A stretch of DNA of 64,000 nucleotides from Deltaproteobacteria bacterium. GTDB taxonomy: Bacteria > Myxococcota_A > Polyangia > Polyangiales > JADJMO01. The DNA lies in assembly GCA_025363655.1 (NCBI GenBank), contig JANYDK010000121.1, positions 186,001-250,000 on the forward strand, given 5' to 3'. Positions 7,820 through 17,126 of the stretch are shown here, piece by piece (position 1 is the stretch's first letter; each line of letters starts with the position of its first letter). A program made the translations under genes and the position numbers. Under the pieces are notes generated by a model. It was not told the origin of the DNA and made no database searches. It saw only the letters and a program-made list of their open reading frames with translations.

Positions 7820-8539
7820 ATGGTCGAGGCGGGCGAGCCGGAGAACGTCGAAGGCGAAAAGCCGCAGACGTCGAGGACGCCCTCGATCCGCGCGATTCGT
7901 CGAGAGCGTCGCCGCAAGCTGACGCAAGACGCGTGGAACCTCCCCAACATCCTCACCTACACGCGCGTGGTGATGATCCCCGGCGTGCTCTTCCTCCTCG
8001 ATCGCGGCACGCGACGCGACGGGGCCTGGGCGGCGCTCCTCTATGCGCTCGCCGCCATCACCGACTTGCTCGACGGCTACCTCGCGCGTCGGCTCAACAT
8101 CGTCTCGGTGATCGGCAAGTTCCTCGATCCGCTCGCCGACAAGCTGATGGTGATGGCCTGTCTCGTCTGGATGGTGACGAGCGGGCGCATCCCGGCGTGG
8201 GCGGTGATCGCGCTCCTCGCGCGTGAGCTCTCGATCACCGGTCTGCGCGCCATCGCCTCCAGCGAAGGTTTCGTCATCGCCGCCGAAGAGACCGGCAAGC
8301 AGAAGACGGCGCTGCAAATGGTCGGGATTCTCTGCCTCATCATCGGCTATCCGTATCGCTTCGATCTGCTCATCTACGACTTCGGCATCGTCGATCTGGT
8401 GCTCGTCGGGCGCGGGCTCGTCTACGCTTCGCTCATCCTCTCGTTCGCCAGCGCGGCGCAGTACGTCGCGCTCTTCGCCAACGCCGTCGAGGCCAAGGAG
8501 AAGCGCGAAGACGCGGAAGATCACGGCGCCGAAGGCTGA
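7820..8539 (+). CDS. pgsA: CDP-diacylglycerol--glycerol-3-phosphate 3-phosphatidyltransferase
   Basis: PgsA condenses CDP-diacylglycerol with glycerol-3-phosphate to give phosphatidylglycerophosphate, the committed step to phosphatidylglycerol and cardiolipin. The 239-residue protein has the CDP-alcohol phosphotransferase signature D-x2-DG-x2-AR-x8-G-x3-D-x3-D (about residues 73-99, DLLDGYLARR then GKFLDPLADK) and several membrane helices, with NLPNILTYTRV before the first. An Arg-rich, charged N-terminal extension of about 35 residues precedes the usual start. AAGG sits five bases before the ATG. The next gene begins three bases after the stop, so it is likely co-transcribed with a cyclase and a kinase, which is unusual company for pgsA. 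Confidence 0.93.
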   Translation: MVEAGEPENVEGEKPQTSRTPSIRAIRRERRRKLTQDAWNLPNILTYTRVVMIPGVLFLLDRGTRRDGAWAALLYALAAITDLLDGYLARRLNIVSVIGKFLDPLADKLMVMACLVWMVTSGRIPAWAVIALLARELSITGLRAIASSEGFVIAAEETGKQKTALQMVGILCLIIGYPYRFDLLIYDFGIVDLVLVGRGLVYASLILSFASAAQYVALFANAVEAKEKREDAEDHGAEG

Positions 8540-8542
8540 GCG

Positions 8543-10273
8543 ATGGGCCTCTCGCTTCGAATCAAGTGGACCGCGGCGCTCCTCTTCGCCGGCGCCGTGC
8601 CGCTCGCTGCGCTCTCGATCGGCTTCCTTCGCATCCAGAAGAACGGGCTCGTCGCCGCCGAGTACACGATGCAGGCGGCGGTCGCCGATCACGTCATGAC
8701 CCTCGTGCAGTTCGAGCTCAAAGGCGCCGCCGACGCCACCCACCTGACGAGCGAGCTGCTCTTCTCCGACGACGTCGACGTGCAGGCGAAGCTCCATCGG
8801 GCCGAAGACGCGATGGCCGGATCGGCGCTCCTCGCCGAGGTCGCGATCTACGACAAGGACGGCAAGCTGGTCGACGCCATCCGTCGCAAGGACGCCGGAG
8901 AGACGCCAAAGAGCCCGGAAAACGTGCCGAACTTGGCGAAGACGTTGGAGCGATTGGGGGCTTGGACGGGGCCGTCCGACGACGCGACGGCGACGACGAT
9001 GCGTTGGGTCGAGACACGTTGGAAGGACGGCGTCCTCGAGGCGTACGTCGTCGGCACGCTCCGTCGCGAGACCATCGACGCGGAGGTGCGCACGCTTTCG
9101 AAGAACCGCTTCGGCGACGACTCCGAGGTGGTGGTGTTCGACGCGCGCATGCGGGTCTTCGCCGGTGGCCCGTTCGCGTTCGGCGCGCAGCTCGACAAGA
9201 AGGACGTCTTGACCTCATACCCGGCCGCGCTGGCGCAGCGAGGTCCGCGGCTCGTCGTCACCGGTGAGTTCCGCGCCGAGAACGGCGACGAGATGCTCGG
9301 CACCATTTTGCCCGATGAATCACGCGATTTCTTCGTCGCCGTTCGCCGTCCGACGAGCGAGGTATTCCTCTCGTTGCGACAGACGCGGACCGCGCTCTTC
9401 GCTGCCGCAGCCGTCTTCGCGGTGCTCGCCCTCGCGCTCGGCGTTTGGCTGGCGGCGCGGACGATTCGCCCGCTCCGTGCGCTCGTCGAGCTCTCGCGCT
9501 CCTACGGCAAGCGCGCCTTCGCCACCAAGTCGACGGTGAAGACGGGCGACGAGCTCGAAGGTCTCGGCGACTCGCTCGAATCGATGGCGGCCGACATCGC
9601 CGCCGGGGAAGCGGAAATCGCTCGACGGGCCGCGGTCGAAGCCGATCTCTCGCGATATCTCCCTGCCGAGGTGGCGAAGGCGATCGCCGCCGGCACCCAA
9701 AGGCTCGAGCTCGGCGGTGAACGTCGTCGCGTCACCATTCTCTTCGCCGACGTCGTCGGCTTCACGCCCTTCGCCGAGAGCGCCTCTCCCGAGCGCGTGG
9801 TCGCCTTTCTCAACGAGCTCTTCACGGTGCTCACCGAGGTCGTCTTTCGTCATGGCGGCACCGTCGACAAGTTCGTGGGCGACTGCGTGATGGCCATCTT
9901 CAACGCGCCGATGACGGTGCAAGATCACGAAGCGAAGGCGCTCGCGGCCGCCGAGGACATGCACCGCTTCGTCGAGGCCAACGCCGGCACCTGGAAGAAG
10001 AAGTACGATCTCGACGTCAAGCTCGGCATCGGGGTCGCCGGTGGCGAGGCGCTGGTCGGCAACCTCGGGAGCGAGACGCGCATGGAGTACACCGCCATCG
10101 GCGACGGCGTGAACGTGGCGGCGCGACTCGAAGCACTGGCGCAGCCGGGGCAGACGTTGGTCACCGCCGACATCGCGACGCTCGCCGGCGACGGCTTCAC
10201 CTTCCATCCGCTCGGTGAGCACCCGCTGCGTGGGAAGAAGCAACCCGTGCCGATCGTGGAGCTGGTGACGTGA
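8543..10273 (+). CDS. Membrane adenylate cyclase, class III, with HAMP domain
   Basis: A 576-residue receptor-type cyclase making cAMP from ATP. A first membrane helix (about residues 9-29) is followed by a periplasmic sensor (about 30-270), a second helix (about 272-296), HAMP (about 297-345) and a class III catalytic domain (about 390-570). Metal-binding aspartates are seen in FADVVGF (about 401) and GGTVDKFVGD (about 446). The Lys of DKFVGD and Asp of YTAIGDGVN are the adenine-specifying pair, so adenylate rather than guanylate cyclase is expected. It sits three bases after pgsA and overlaps the kinase gene by four bases (GTGA), so translation is probably coupled. Confidence 0.9.
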   Translation: MGLSLRIKWTAALLFAGAVPLAALSIGFLRIQKNGLVAAEYTMQAAVADHVMTLVQFELKGAADATHLTSELLFSDDVDVQAKLHRAEDAMAGSALLAEVAIYDKDGKLVDAIRRKDAGETPKSPENVPNLAKTLERLGAWTGPSDDATATTMRWVETRWKDGVLEAYVVGTLRRETIDAEVRTLSKNRFGDDSEVVVFDARMRVFAGGPFAFGAQLDKKDVLTSYPAALAQRGPRLVVTGEFRAENGDEMLGTILPDESRDFFVAVRRPTSEVFLSLRQTRTALFAAAAVFAVLALALGVWLAARTIRPLRALVELSRSYGKRAFATKSTVKTGDELEGLGDSLESMAADIAAGEAEIARRAAVEADLSRYLPAEVAKAIAAGTQRLELGGERRRVTILFADVVGFTPFAESASPERVVAFLNELFTVLTEVVFRHGGTVDKFVGDCVMAIFNAPMTVQDHEAKALAAAEDMHRFVEANAGTWKKKYDLDVKLGIGVAGGEALVGNLGSETRMEYTAIGDGVNVAARLEALAQPGQTLVTADIATLAGDGFTFHPLGEHPLRGKKQPVPIVELVT

Positions 10274-11757
10274 GCGACGACACTCGGCCTGGGTTCGCCG
10301 ACGCGCCACGTGACGCGCCGGCCTCGCCCTTCATGCAGTGTGCACACTGCGGCGAGGCGATGCGCCCGGAAAAACCGTGCCCTTCGTGTGGTCGCGCTTC
10401 CCCGAGCGCCCGCATCGGTCAGGTGCTCGCCGGCAAGTACCGCGTCGAGGCGGTGCTCGGACAGGGCGGCTTCGGCGTCGTCTATCGCGGCACGCACCTC
10501 TCGCTCGGCGGGGACGTCGCCATCAAGTTCCTCCTCACCGAGTGGACCGATCACGCGCACCCACGTGTTCGCTTCAAGCGCGAGGCCGAGGTGCTGGCGA
10601 AGCTGCGCCATCCGGGCATCGTCTCGGTCTTCGACTTCGGCGAGGATGGCGGCGATCTCTACCTGGTGATGGAGCTGGTGCGCGGCACGGTGCTCAGCGA
10701 CTTGCTCTCCGTCGAGCTGCCGCCGTTCTCCTTCGAGCGCATCGGCGGCATCCTCGTCCAGGTGCTCGAGGTGCTCGAGGCCGCACACGGCGCCGGCATC
10801 GTCCACCGCGATCTCAAGCCCGACAACATCATGCTGCTCGATGCAGGCGATGGCGTCGAGCGCGTGAAGGTGCTCGATTTCGGCCTCGCGCTCGATCTCG
10901 AAGCGGGGCCCAACTCGGTCAAGCTGACGGCGACGCAGACCATCAACGGCACGCCCAATTACATGTCGCCCGAGCAATGTCGCGGGCAGCGCGTCGATCC
11001 GGCGAGCGACATCTACACGCTCGGAGTCATCTTCTACGAGCTCATCGCCGGCGAGCGGCCGTTCATCCAAGACGAAGCGGCAGCGCTCTTCGCGCAGCAC
11101 ATGTTCGTCGACGCGCCGCCGCTGGAAGAGCGTGGCTACAAGCGCGCCGCGCCGCTCGCTCTCGCTGCGCTCGTCAAGCGCGCGATGGCGAAGAAGCCGC
11201 AAGAGCGTCCGACGGCACCGCAGCTTCGCGCCGCGCTCGAAGACGCCCTCCGCGGAATCGATCCGATTTCGCTGGCCGCGCGTGGCGCCGCCGATCGGGC
11301 AGCGGTGGGTGCGCTGAGCCGTAGCGAACGTGCAATCAAGCCGCAGGACGCAGGCGGGGCGGTGACGGTCGAGTCTCCGATGAGCCTGCAGCCGCGCATC
11401 GACGGTGAAGGTCCGTGTATCGCCTTGTGGGGCTTCTCCCCGAAGCGGCTGGAAGATCTGCGCGCGGTCCTCGCGGTCAACGGCGCCTCGCCCCACGCCT
11501 GCTCGAAAGACGAGACGCCGCCGTCGAGCTACGGGGAGGCCAAGGTCGCCGCCATTCTCCTCGCCGCTGGCCCCGACCTCGCCGCGTCTCTCTCCCGCGC
11601 GCGCACGGCCGGCGCGCCGATCTTGGTGGTCGGACTCGAGGACGCCTCGGCGCTGCCGTCGCTCATTCGTGCCGGTGCCGCCGACGTCGTCATGAACGAC
11701 GTCGACGACACCATCGTCTGCCAGAAGGCGTTTCGTTTGGTGAAGCGAAGACGCTGA
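10270..11757 (+). CDS. Ser/Thr protein kinase with zinc ribbon and receiver-like tail
   Basis: A 495-residue soluble kinase. Residues 24-40 form a C-x2-C-x9-C-x2-C zinc ribbon. The kinase domain (about 56-320) has GQGGFGVVY, Lys86 (AIKF), HRDLKPDN (179-186) and DFG (203-205), so it should be active. The last 115 residues have the size and beta-alpha rhythm of a response-regulator receiver but lack the acidic pair and the phosphorylatable Asp (AAGPD where LLDxMMP would be), so I call it a pseudo-receiver. GTG start overlaps the stop of the adenylate cyclase gene, implying coupled translation and a shared signal. Its stop is three bases from the converging MYXO-CTERM gene. Confidence 0.9.
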   Translation: MSDDTRPGFADAPRDAPASPFMQCAHCGEAMRPEKPCPSCGRASPSARIGQVLAGKYRVEAVLGQGGFGVVYRGTHLSLGGDVAIKFLLTEWTDHAHPRVRFKREAEVLAKLRHPGIVSVFDFGEDGGDLYLVMELVRGTVLSDLLSVELPPFSFERIGGILVQVLEVLEAAHGAGIVHRDLKPDNIMLLDAGDGVERVKVLDFGLALDLEAGPNSVKLTATQTINGTPNYMSPEQCRGQRVDPASDIYTLGVIFYELIAGERPFIQDEAAALFAQHMFVDAPPLEERGYKRAAPLALAALVKRAMAKKPQERPTAPQLRAALEDALRGIDPISLAARGAADRAAVGALSRSERAIKPQDAGGAVTVESPMSLQPRIDGEGPCIALWGFSPKRLEDLRAVLAVNGASPHACSKDETPPSSYGEAKVAAILLAAGPDLAASLSRARTAGAPILVVGLEDASALPSLIRAGAADVVMNDVDDTIVCQKAFRLVKRRR

Positions 11758-11760
11758 AAA

Positions 11761-14289
11761 TCAAGCCTGTTTGTCGTGCGAGCGGCGCCTACGGGCCCAC
11801 GCGAGACCGAGCGCGCCGAGCGCAGAGGCGACGTAGCCGAAGGTGTCACCCGAGGAGCTGGTGGCCGCCTTGCACGCGCAGCCGCCGCCTTCGATGACGT
11901 TGCCATCGCTCGACGCATCGAGCGCCGAGTCGTCAGCGCCATCGCTCGCGTCGCCGCCGCCGTCCCCGACGCTGACGTCCCCGCCGATGTCGCCGCTCGC
12001 GTCCGAGCCCGAGTCGACCGAGGTGTCGGCGCCGGCGTCGGTCGCGCCATCGCCAGAGTCGCCGGCGTCACCGGCGTCCGGTCCGGCATCGGTCGCGCCT
12101 GCGCCACAGGTGCCGCCGGTGCAGAGGGCGCTACGGCATTCTTCCGGTTTGCCGCACGCCGTGCCGTCGGGCTTGCCGCACTTGCCGTCCGACGCGCACG
12201 TCGCCGATCGACAATCGCCCCCTTTCGCGCACGGATCGCCGTTGAGCGCGCCGCACTTGCCGTCCTTGCCGCAGACGGCATCGCGACAGCTGGCCGCGGT
12301 CGCAGTGGTGCACGGACCATCGCCCGTCGCGAGCCCACAGAGATCGTCGGCGACGTCGCAGACGCCGCTCGCGCAGATGCGCTTGCCGATCGGGTCGGTG
12401 CACTTGTCGAGACCGGTGGGCGTCGTCGGGAGCGCCGTTCCATTGGCGATCTTGGCGACGCACGAGCCCGTCGCCGATGGCGCGGCGTTGCACCATTGGG
12501 TGGTCGCGTCGCAGTCAGCGTCGCTGCGACAGGTGCTCCCGCAAGCGCCGCTGGTGGCGTCGCAAATCGGTCCGAGGTGCGAGCCCTTGCAGTCGGCGCT
12601 GGTCGTGCACTTGCCGCAGGCGCCGGTCGACGTGCAGTAGGGCGAGCCGGCCGTCGGACACGGGTGTGACGACGTCGCGCCGTTGTCCCCATCGCACGCC
12701 GCGCACTTCACACCGGCGACGTCGCAGATCGGCTTGACCCCGCTGCACTGCGTGTTCGAAGTGCACTCGACGCAGGTGTTGACCGTGCTGCACGCCGGAA
12801 AGAACGTCGTCTTGCAGTCGGCGTCGATGACGCACGCCTCGCATTTTCCCGCCTTGGTGCCGCTGGTGGGGCAGATGGCGGAGCGACAGACGGCGGCGCC
12901 GGTGGTCGCGTCGCAAGGTCCGCTGTCGATGAGGTAGCCGCAGCGTCCGTCGGTGTCGCAGACGCCGGAGGTGCACGCGCGAGCCGCGGTCGCCGTCACG
13001 CACGAGCCGCCAGGGACCGCGACGCCGTTGTCGACCTTCGGCGTGCACGCGCCTCCCGCGCCGGGGGCCCCGAGATCGTTGCACCATCGTCCGCTGCCGC
13101 ACTCGGCGTCGCTGAAGCAGAGGCTGCTGCAGGCGCCGCTCGTCTTGTTGCAGAAGGGACCGGTGTGACCCGTGCCGCAGTCGGCGTCGCTCGTGCACTT
13201 GCCGCAACTGCCCGCGCTCGCGCCGGTGAGCGTGCAGGTCGGCGCCGCCGACGAAGCACACGCCGCGGTGGTGAGGCCGCCTACGTCGCCGTTGCAGGCC
13301 GCGCACGCGTGGCTCGCACCGCAGAGTGGCTTCGTCGCGGTCTTGCAGTCGGCGCTCACGCCGCACTCGACGCACGCGCCGGAGATGAGACACACCGGCG
13401 ACGCCGCCGAGGAACACGGGTGCGACGTCGGCTTGCCGTTGTCGCCGTCGCAGGCGACGCAGAGGTCGTGCGTCGGCGTGGTGTCGCAGACTGGCGTGAT
13501 CGAGACGCAGCCGCTCGTGCTGGCGCTCGTGCACTTGCCGCAGGTGGTCTTGGCGGTGTCGCAGAGACTGCCGCTGAGGTTGCCGACGCAGTGCGTGTCG
13601 CCGAGACACTCGACGCAGGTGCCGAGCGCCGCGCCCGAGGTCACGCAGGCCGGCTTGGCGAGGCTGCAGCCACCCGCCAGGCCATCACCGCCACACTTGA
13701 AATTGGCGGTTCCGGAGATTCCGGCGACCCACAGTCCGACCGGGCCGCCGTCGTTGAGGACGTGGAACTCGAGCTTGTTGGCGCCGGCGACGAAGTTGGC
13801 GGTGCTGGGGATGACGAACGTCTTCGTCGACGAGAACGTGTCCCAGGTGAGGCCGGTGGTGACGCCGTTGAGGAAGATCGTCGTGTGGTTGTCGGCGGCG
13901 ACGTTGAGCGTGAGGGTCGCCGTCTTCTCGTCGAGGTTCTTCAGGCTGAAGGGGAGCGTGAAGACGAAGGTGCCGGTGGCGGTGCCGTTGCCCGCATCGG
14001 CGCGCTGCGAGATCCATTTCACTGTCAGGCTGTCGGCGACCCAAGGGCCGGCCGGCGGCAGTGGATAGGCGGCGTTGGCGACGAATGCGCTCGGCCCTTT
14101 GAACGCCGCGTCGGGGCTGACGGTGAGCGCGTAGTGCGGATCGACGGCGCCATCGGCGAGGCCGATCGCCAGGGCGTCGACGCCGGTGGAGAAGAGCCCG
14201 GGGATCGCGTCGGCCTGCGCGGCGGCGGAGTACGACAGCGAGAGAGCGAGAGCACCGGTGACGGTAGCGATCGAAATGCCAAGCTTCAT
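11761..14289 (-). CDS. Large Cys-rich surface protein with MYXO-CTERM tail
   Basis: An 842-residue exported protein: signal peptide (about 1-26), a beta-sandwich-like domain (about 27-195), then roughly 500 residues of cysteine-rich repeats of the pattern CxxC/xxDADC, C(D/N)xxSGxC with phrases such as CKTATKP and GACGKCT, similar to furin-like or Stigma1/DUF-type repeats of myxobacteria. A stalk rich in Asp, Gly, Ala and Ser (about 720-800) precedes GGGCAC (801-806), a hydrophobic helix and an RRRR cluster. That tripartite end is MYXO-CTERM, which directs processing by myxosortase-like proteases and cell-surface anchoring. Probably an adhesin-like or enzyme-carrier surface protein. Confidence 0.88.
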   Translation of the reverse strand: MKLGISIATVTGALALSLSYSAAAQADAIPGLFSTGVDALAIGLADGAVDPHYALTVSPDAAFKGPSAFVANAAYPLPPAGPWVADSLTVKWISQRADAGNGTATGTFVFTLPFSLKNLDEKTATLTLNVAADNHTTIFLNGVTTGLTWDTFSSTKTFVIPSTANFVAGANKLEFHVLNDGGPVGLWVAGISGTANFKCGGDGLAGGCSLAKPACVTSGAALGTCVECLGDTHCVGNLSGSLCDTAKTTCGKCTSASTSGCVSITPVCDTTPTHDLCVACDGDNGKPTSHPCSSAASPVCLISGACVECGVSADCKTATKPLCGASHACAACNGDVGGLTTAACASSAAPTCTLTGASAGSCGKCTSDADCGTGHTGPFCNKTSGACSSLCFSDAECGSGRWCNDLGAPGAGGACTPKVDNGVAVPGGSCVTATAARACTSGVCDTDGRCGYLIDSGPCDATTGAAVCRSAICPTSGTKAGKCEACVIDADCKTTFFPACSTVNTCVECTSNTQCSGVKPICDVAGVKCAACDGDNGATSSHPCPTAGSPYCTSTGACGKCTTSADCKGSHLGPICDATSGACGSTCRSDADCDATTQWCNAAPSATGSCVAKIANGTALPTTPTGLDKCTDPIGKRICASGVCDVADDLCGLATGDGPCTTATAASCRDAVCGKDGKCGALNGDPCAKGGDCRSATCASDGKCGKPDGTACGKPEECRSALCTGGTCGAGATDAGPDAGDAGDSGDGATDAGADTSVDSGSDASGDIGGDVSVGDGGGDASDGADDSALDASSDGNVIEGGGCACKAATSSSGDTFGYVASALGALGLAWARRRRSHDKQA

Positions 14290-14521
14290 GTCTACGATTG
14301 TCCGTCACGCGTCGCGGGTGCGCATCCGCGATCTCGACGTTCCCGTCCGGGCTGTGAACGCGTCGTGACCGCGCGACATCTCGCCACGCGTCGTTGCAAA
14401 TGTCCTCGACCGTAGGCTTCTGCAACGCGAAAGCGCCTGCGCAGTCCGCTCGCGGCCCGTCGAAACGCGAGAGGAGTACCATCCCCGACGTGGCCCGACT
14501 CCCGCAAAGCGTCCCCCTCCG
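14290..14521. promoter_or_regulatory. Divergent promoter region (232 bases)
   Basis: This gap separates the MYXO-CTERM gene (minus) from the LysM/FecR gene (plus), so both promoters should lie here. I see no coding potential. A TGG-N10-GC arrangement at 14491-14506 has -24/-12 spacing but poor agreement with sigma-54 elsewhere. The plus-strand gene starts after CCCCCTCCG with no Shine-Dalgarno. Confidence 0.45.
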
Positions 14522-16708
14522 ATGAAGCGCTCCTTTCTTCGAGCAGTTCCCGTTTTTGCCGTCGCTGCGGTCGCCGCCGTCTCTGCCACGTCGGCGCGAG
14601 CGGACGACGTCCAGAGCTACACGACCGTCGAAGGTGACTCGTGCGAAGGGCTCGCGGCGAAGTTCTGGGGCGATCCGAAGGTGTACGCCAAGCTCCACGA
14701 GCTCAACCCGCAGATGGGTCCCGTACCCCATAAAATCAAGCCTGGAACGGTGCTCAAGGTGGCGAAGCCAGGGCCCGATGCGCGGGTGACCTTCATCCGC
14801 AACCACGTCGAGGCGGCGACGCCTGCCGTGCACCCGGCGGCGAACGGCGAGCCGCTGATGAAGGGGAACAAAGTCGACACGTTCGAGAAGTCGAACGCCG
14901 AGGTCACCTTCAAGGACGACAGTCGGTTGCAGCTCGCCGAGCAGACGCTGGTCATCATCCTCGGCAGCACCTTCAGCAAGGCGACGTTCGGCAAGACCGC
15001 CGAGGACACGACGCTGGTGAAGGGCAACCTCGCGGCGTTCCTCAGCGGCAGCGCGACCAAGAAGGTGGCGACGCCGTCGGGGAGCATCACCCTCGGTGGC
15101 GACGCGAAGATCGGCGTCGACGCGAAAGACGCCACGCGGCTCGCCGTCTACAAGGGCAAGTCGACGTTGAGCAACGCGGGCAAGAGCGTCGACGTCAAGG
15201 AAGGCTTCGGGAGCAAGGCCGAGAAGGGCAAGGCGCCGACGCCGCCGAGACCGCTCCCGATCGCGCCGACGTGGGTGAAGTCGATCGCGCCGCTGACGCT
15301 GACGACCGCGGGAGAGGTCGATCTCTCGGGCACGTTCGCGCCCGGCGTCGGCGGTCCGAAGGTCGTGTCGTGGCACGTGCAGCTCTCGCGTGACGCGTCG
15401 TTCAACGATCTCGTCCTCGACGCACAACACGCCGGCACGGCGACGACGTTCGACGCGCAAAAGCTCGCCGCAGGCCGTTATTTCGCGCGGGTCTCCGGCA
15501 TCGACGACGATTTCTTCGAGGGTCCTTGGGGCGCGGTGAGCACGTTCGACGTGGCGACGACGACGATCGTACCGGCGGCGGCCGGCAAGGGCGCCTCGCT
15601 CCAGATCACGCCCGGGATCTTCTGCGGCCTCGACGGCGCGCCACTCGTCGCGACCGCGTCGAGCGCATCGACTGGCAACGTCGGCCTCGCGCTCGCGCCG
15701 CTCCGTGCGCACAAGCTCGAGTGCGCGCTCGATGCTGCGGGCACCGGCGCCTCCGAGGTGTCGATCTCTGCCGAACAGTCTGGTCTCGCGACCGCGACCA
15801 CGGTGCTCGGCGAAGCGAGCTTCGACGGCGAGGCCGGCCATCGCGACGTGCGCATCACGCTCCTCGACCCCTCCGGCGCGCCCATCGTCGGCGCCCAAGT
15901 CGAGATGAAATCGACTGAATTTACCGTTGATCCGGTGAAGGCAGAGCCAGCCGGCGTCTACCTCGCGACGCTCCGCTGGAAGAGCGCATCCCCCGCGAGC
16001 AAGGTTCGATTCGTCGTCGAAGGCGTGCAGACGATCGACGTCGAGGTCCCCGCAGCGGGCCCCGACAGCGCACCACCGCCGAAGGCAGAGCCGACGACGC
16101 TGAAGCCGTTCCGCCTCGAGGTCGGCATCGTCGGGCTCGCGCAGCTCCCCTCTGACCCCCTCGGGGGCGGCGGCGGCATCGGGCTCGACCTCGGCGGGCG
16201 CTTCCTCGTGGGGAAGGGCGCCGTCACCGTCGGGCTACGGCCGATGTACGAACGTCACCTCGCGGGGAGCAGCCACGACATCGCCTGCAGCAGCGACGCG
16301 CCGGGCGACAGCGGCTGTCGTTTCGGCGCCGCCAACTACCGCTCGGCGATCGAGAGCGATCTCTTCTCGCTCGGCATCCCGATCACGTATCGCCTGAAAA
16401 ACGAGGCCAGTTCGTGGACGCCGTACCTCGGCGTGGTGCCGCAGCTGCTCTTCGATCGGACCAAGGAGGTCGTCGACGCCGGGCTCGGCCCGAGTGGTCA
16501 GCTGATCGGCGGTCAGAACGACGCTTCGTACGCCACCCGCTTCGCCCTCGCGACGATGCTCGGCGTTCAGGTGTCGACCAGCAGGGGCGGCCGAGGGTCC
16601 TTCTTCCTCGAGCTGGGATGGCGATTCGCCGCCCATCGCGAGGTCTCGGGGACGAACGCCGAGCCGAAGGGCCCGCTCGCCTGGCTGGGCTATCGCTTGG
16701 CCCTTTGA
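14522..16708 (+). CDS. LysM and FecR domain envelope protein with barrel-like C-terminus
   Basis: A 728-residue exported protein with a signal peptide (about 1-27). A LysM domain (about 31-80: YTTVEGDSC, FWGDPKVYAKLHELNP) binds peptidoglycan or related glycans. A FecR-like domain (about 85-225) carries repeated LVKGNLAAFLSG and GSITLGGDAKIGVDAK strands, as in FecR proteins that pair with LysM in Deltaproteobacteria. Fibronectin-like regions follow. The last 180 residues (from about 545) look like outer-membrane beta-barrel strands and end in a hydrophobic residue, LAL. It may tie an outer membrane barrel to the cell wall. Confidence 0.85.
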   Translation: MKRSFLRAVPVFAVAAVAAVSATSARADDVQSYTTVEGDSCEGLAAKFWGDPKVYAKLHELNPQMGPVPHKIKPGTVLKVAKPGPDARVTFIRNHVEAATPAVHPAANGEPLMKGNKVDTFEKSNAEVTFKDDSRLQLAEQTLVIILGSTFSKATFGKTAEDTTLVKGNLAAFLSGSATKKVATPSGSITLGGDAKIGVDAKDATRLAVYKGKSTLSNAGKSVDVKEGFGSKAEKGKAPTPPRPLPIAPTWVKSIAPLTLTTAGEVDLSGTFAPGVGGPKVVSWHVQLSRDASFNDLVLDAQHAGTATTFDAQKLAAGRYFARVSGIDDDFFEGPWGAVSTFDVATTTIVPAAAGKGASLQITPGIFCGLDGAPLVATASSASTGNVGLALAPLRAHKLECALDAAGTGASEVSISAEQSGLATATTVLGEASFDGEAGHRDVRITLLDPSGAPIVGAQVEMKSTEFTVDPVKAEPAGVYLATLRWKSASPASKVRFVVEGVQTIDVEVPAAGPDSAPPPKAEPTTLKPFRLEVGIVGLAQLPSDPLGGGGGIGLDLGGRFLVGKGAVTVGLRPMYERHLAGSSHDIACSSDAPGDSGCRFGAANYRSAIESDLFSLGIPITYRLKNEASSWTPYLGVVPQLLFDRTKEVVDAGLGPSGQLIGGQNDASYATRFALATMLGVQVSTSRGGRGSFFLELGWRFAAHREVSGTNAEPKGPLAWLGYRLAL

Positions 16709-16725
16709 GCACGGGCAGAGTGCGT

Positions 16726-16731
16726 TACGCT
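16726..16731 (+). promoter_or_regulatory. TACGCT -10-like hexamer before the receiver/kinase operon
   Basis: TACGCT lies 14 bases before the ATG at 16746. TTGAGC at 16705-16710 could serve as a -35 with 15-base spacing, overlapping the stop codon of the previous gene. Weak but better than most candidates here. Confidence 0.4.
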
Positions 16732-16745
16732 CCACCTCGAGGACC

Positions 16746-17126
16746 ATGTCTGTCAGGAGCGTGCTGCTCGTCGACGACGAGCCCGACATTCGTCGAATCG
16801 GTCAGCTCGCGCTCCAGCGCGTTGCCAAGTGGGACGTGCGGCTCGCGTCGAGCGGTCCCGAGGCCGTGCAGCTCGCCGCCGCGGCAGTGCCCGATCTGAT
16901 CTTGCTCGACGTGATGATGCCGGGGGTCGACGGTCCGACCACGCTCGTCAAGCTGCGCGAGCTCGAAGGGCTGAAGACGACGCCGGTGATCTTCATGACC
17001 GCCAAGGTGCAGCGTCACGAGGTCGATCGTTACCTCGCGCTCGGCGCCGCCGGCGTCATCGCCAAGCCCTTCGATCCAATGACGCTCGCCACCCAAATCG
17101 TCGAGTTGCTCGCGGCCAAGCCATGA
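16746..17126 (+). CDS. Single-domain response regulator
   Basis: A 126-residue receiver without an output domain. It has the acidic pocket (VDDEPD, 9-14), phospho-acceptor Asp55 in LLDVMMPG, the switch Thr in FMTAK and the conserved Lys in IAKPFDP. Such proteins shuttle phosphate between kinases and Hpt proteins or bind targets directly. It is a close sister of the receivers at 21055-21438 and 25397-25780 (shared DGPTTL after the Asp and GVIAKPFDP). The stop overlaps the ATG of the next histidine kinase (ATGA), so the two are translationally coupled and probable partners. Confidence 0.92.
   Translation: MSVRSVLLVDDEPDIRRIGQLALQRVAKWDVRLASSGPEAVQLAAAAVPDLILLDVMMPGVDGPTTLVKLRELEGLKTTPVIFMTAKVQRHEVDRYLALGAAGVIAKPFDPMTLATQIVELLAAKP

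Noticed and set aside
14491-14506. A sigma-54 promoter before the LysM/FecR gene
   Set aside because: The TGG-N10-GC spacing is right, but the rest of the -24 and -12 blocks fits poorly; such matches are expected by chance in GC-rich DNA.
16829-17122. A longer histidine kinase starting inside the receiver gene
   Set aside because: The added 98 residues are an Arg-rich out-of-frame reading of the receiver. The ATG at 17123 begins just before the GAF domain and overlaps the receiver stop.
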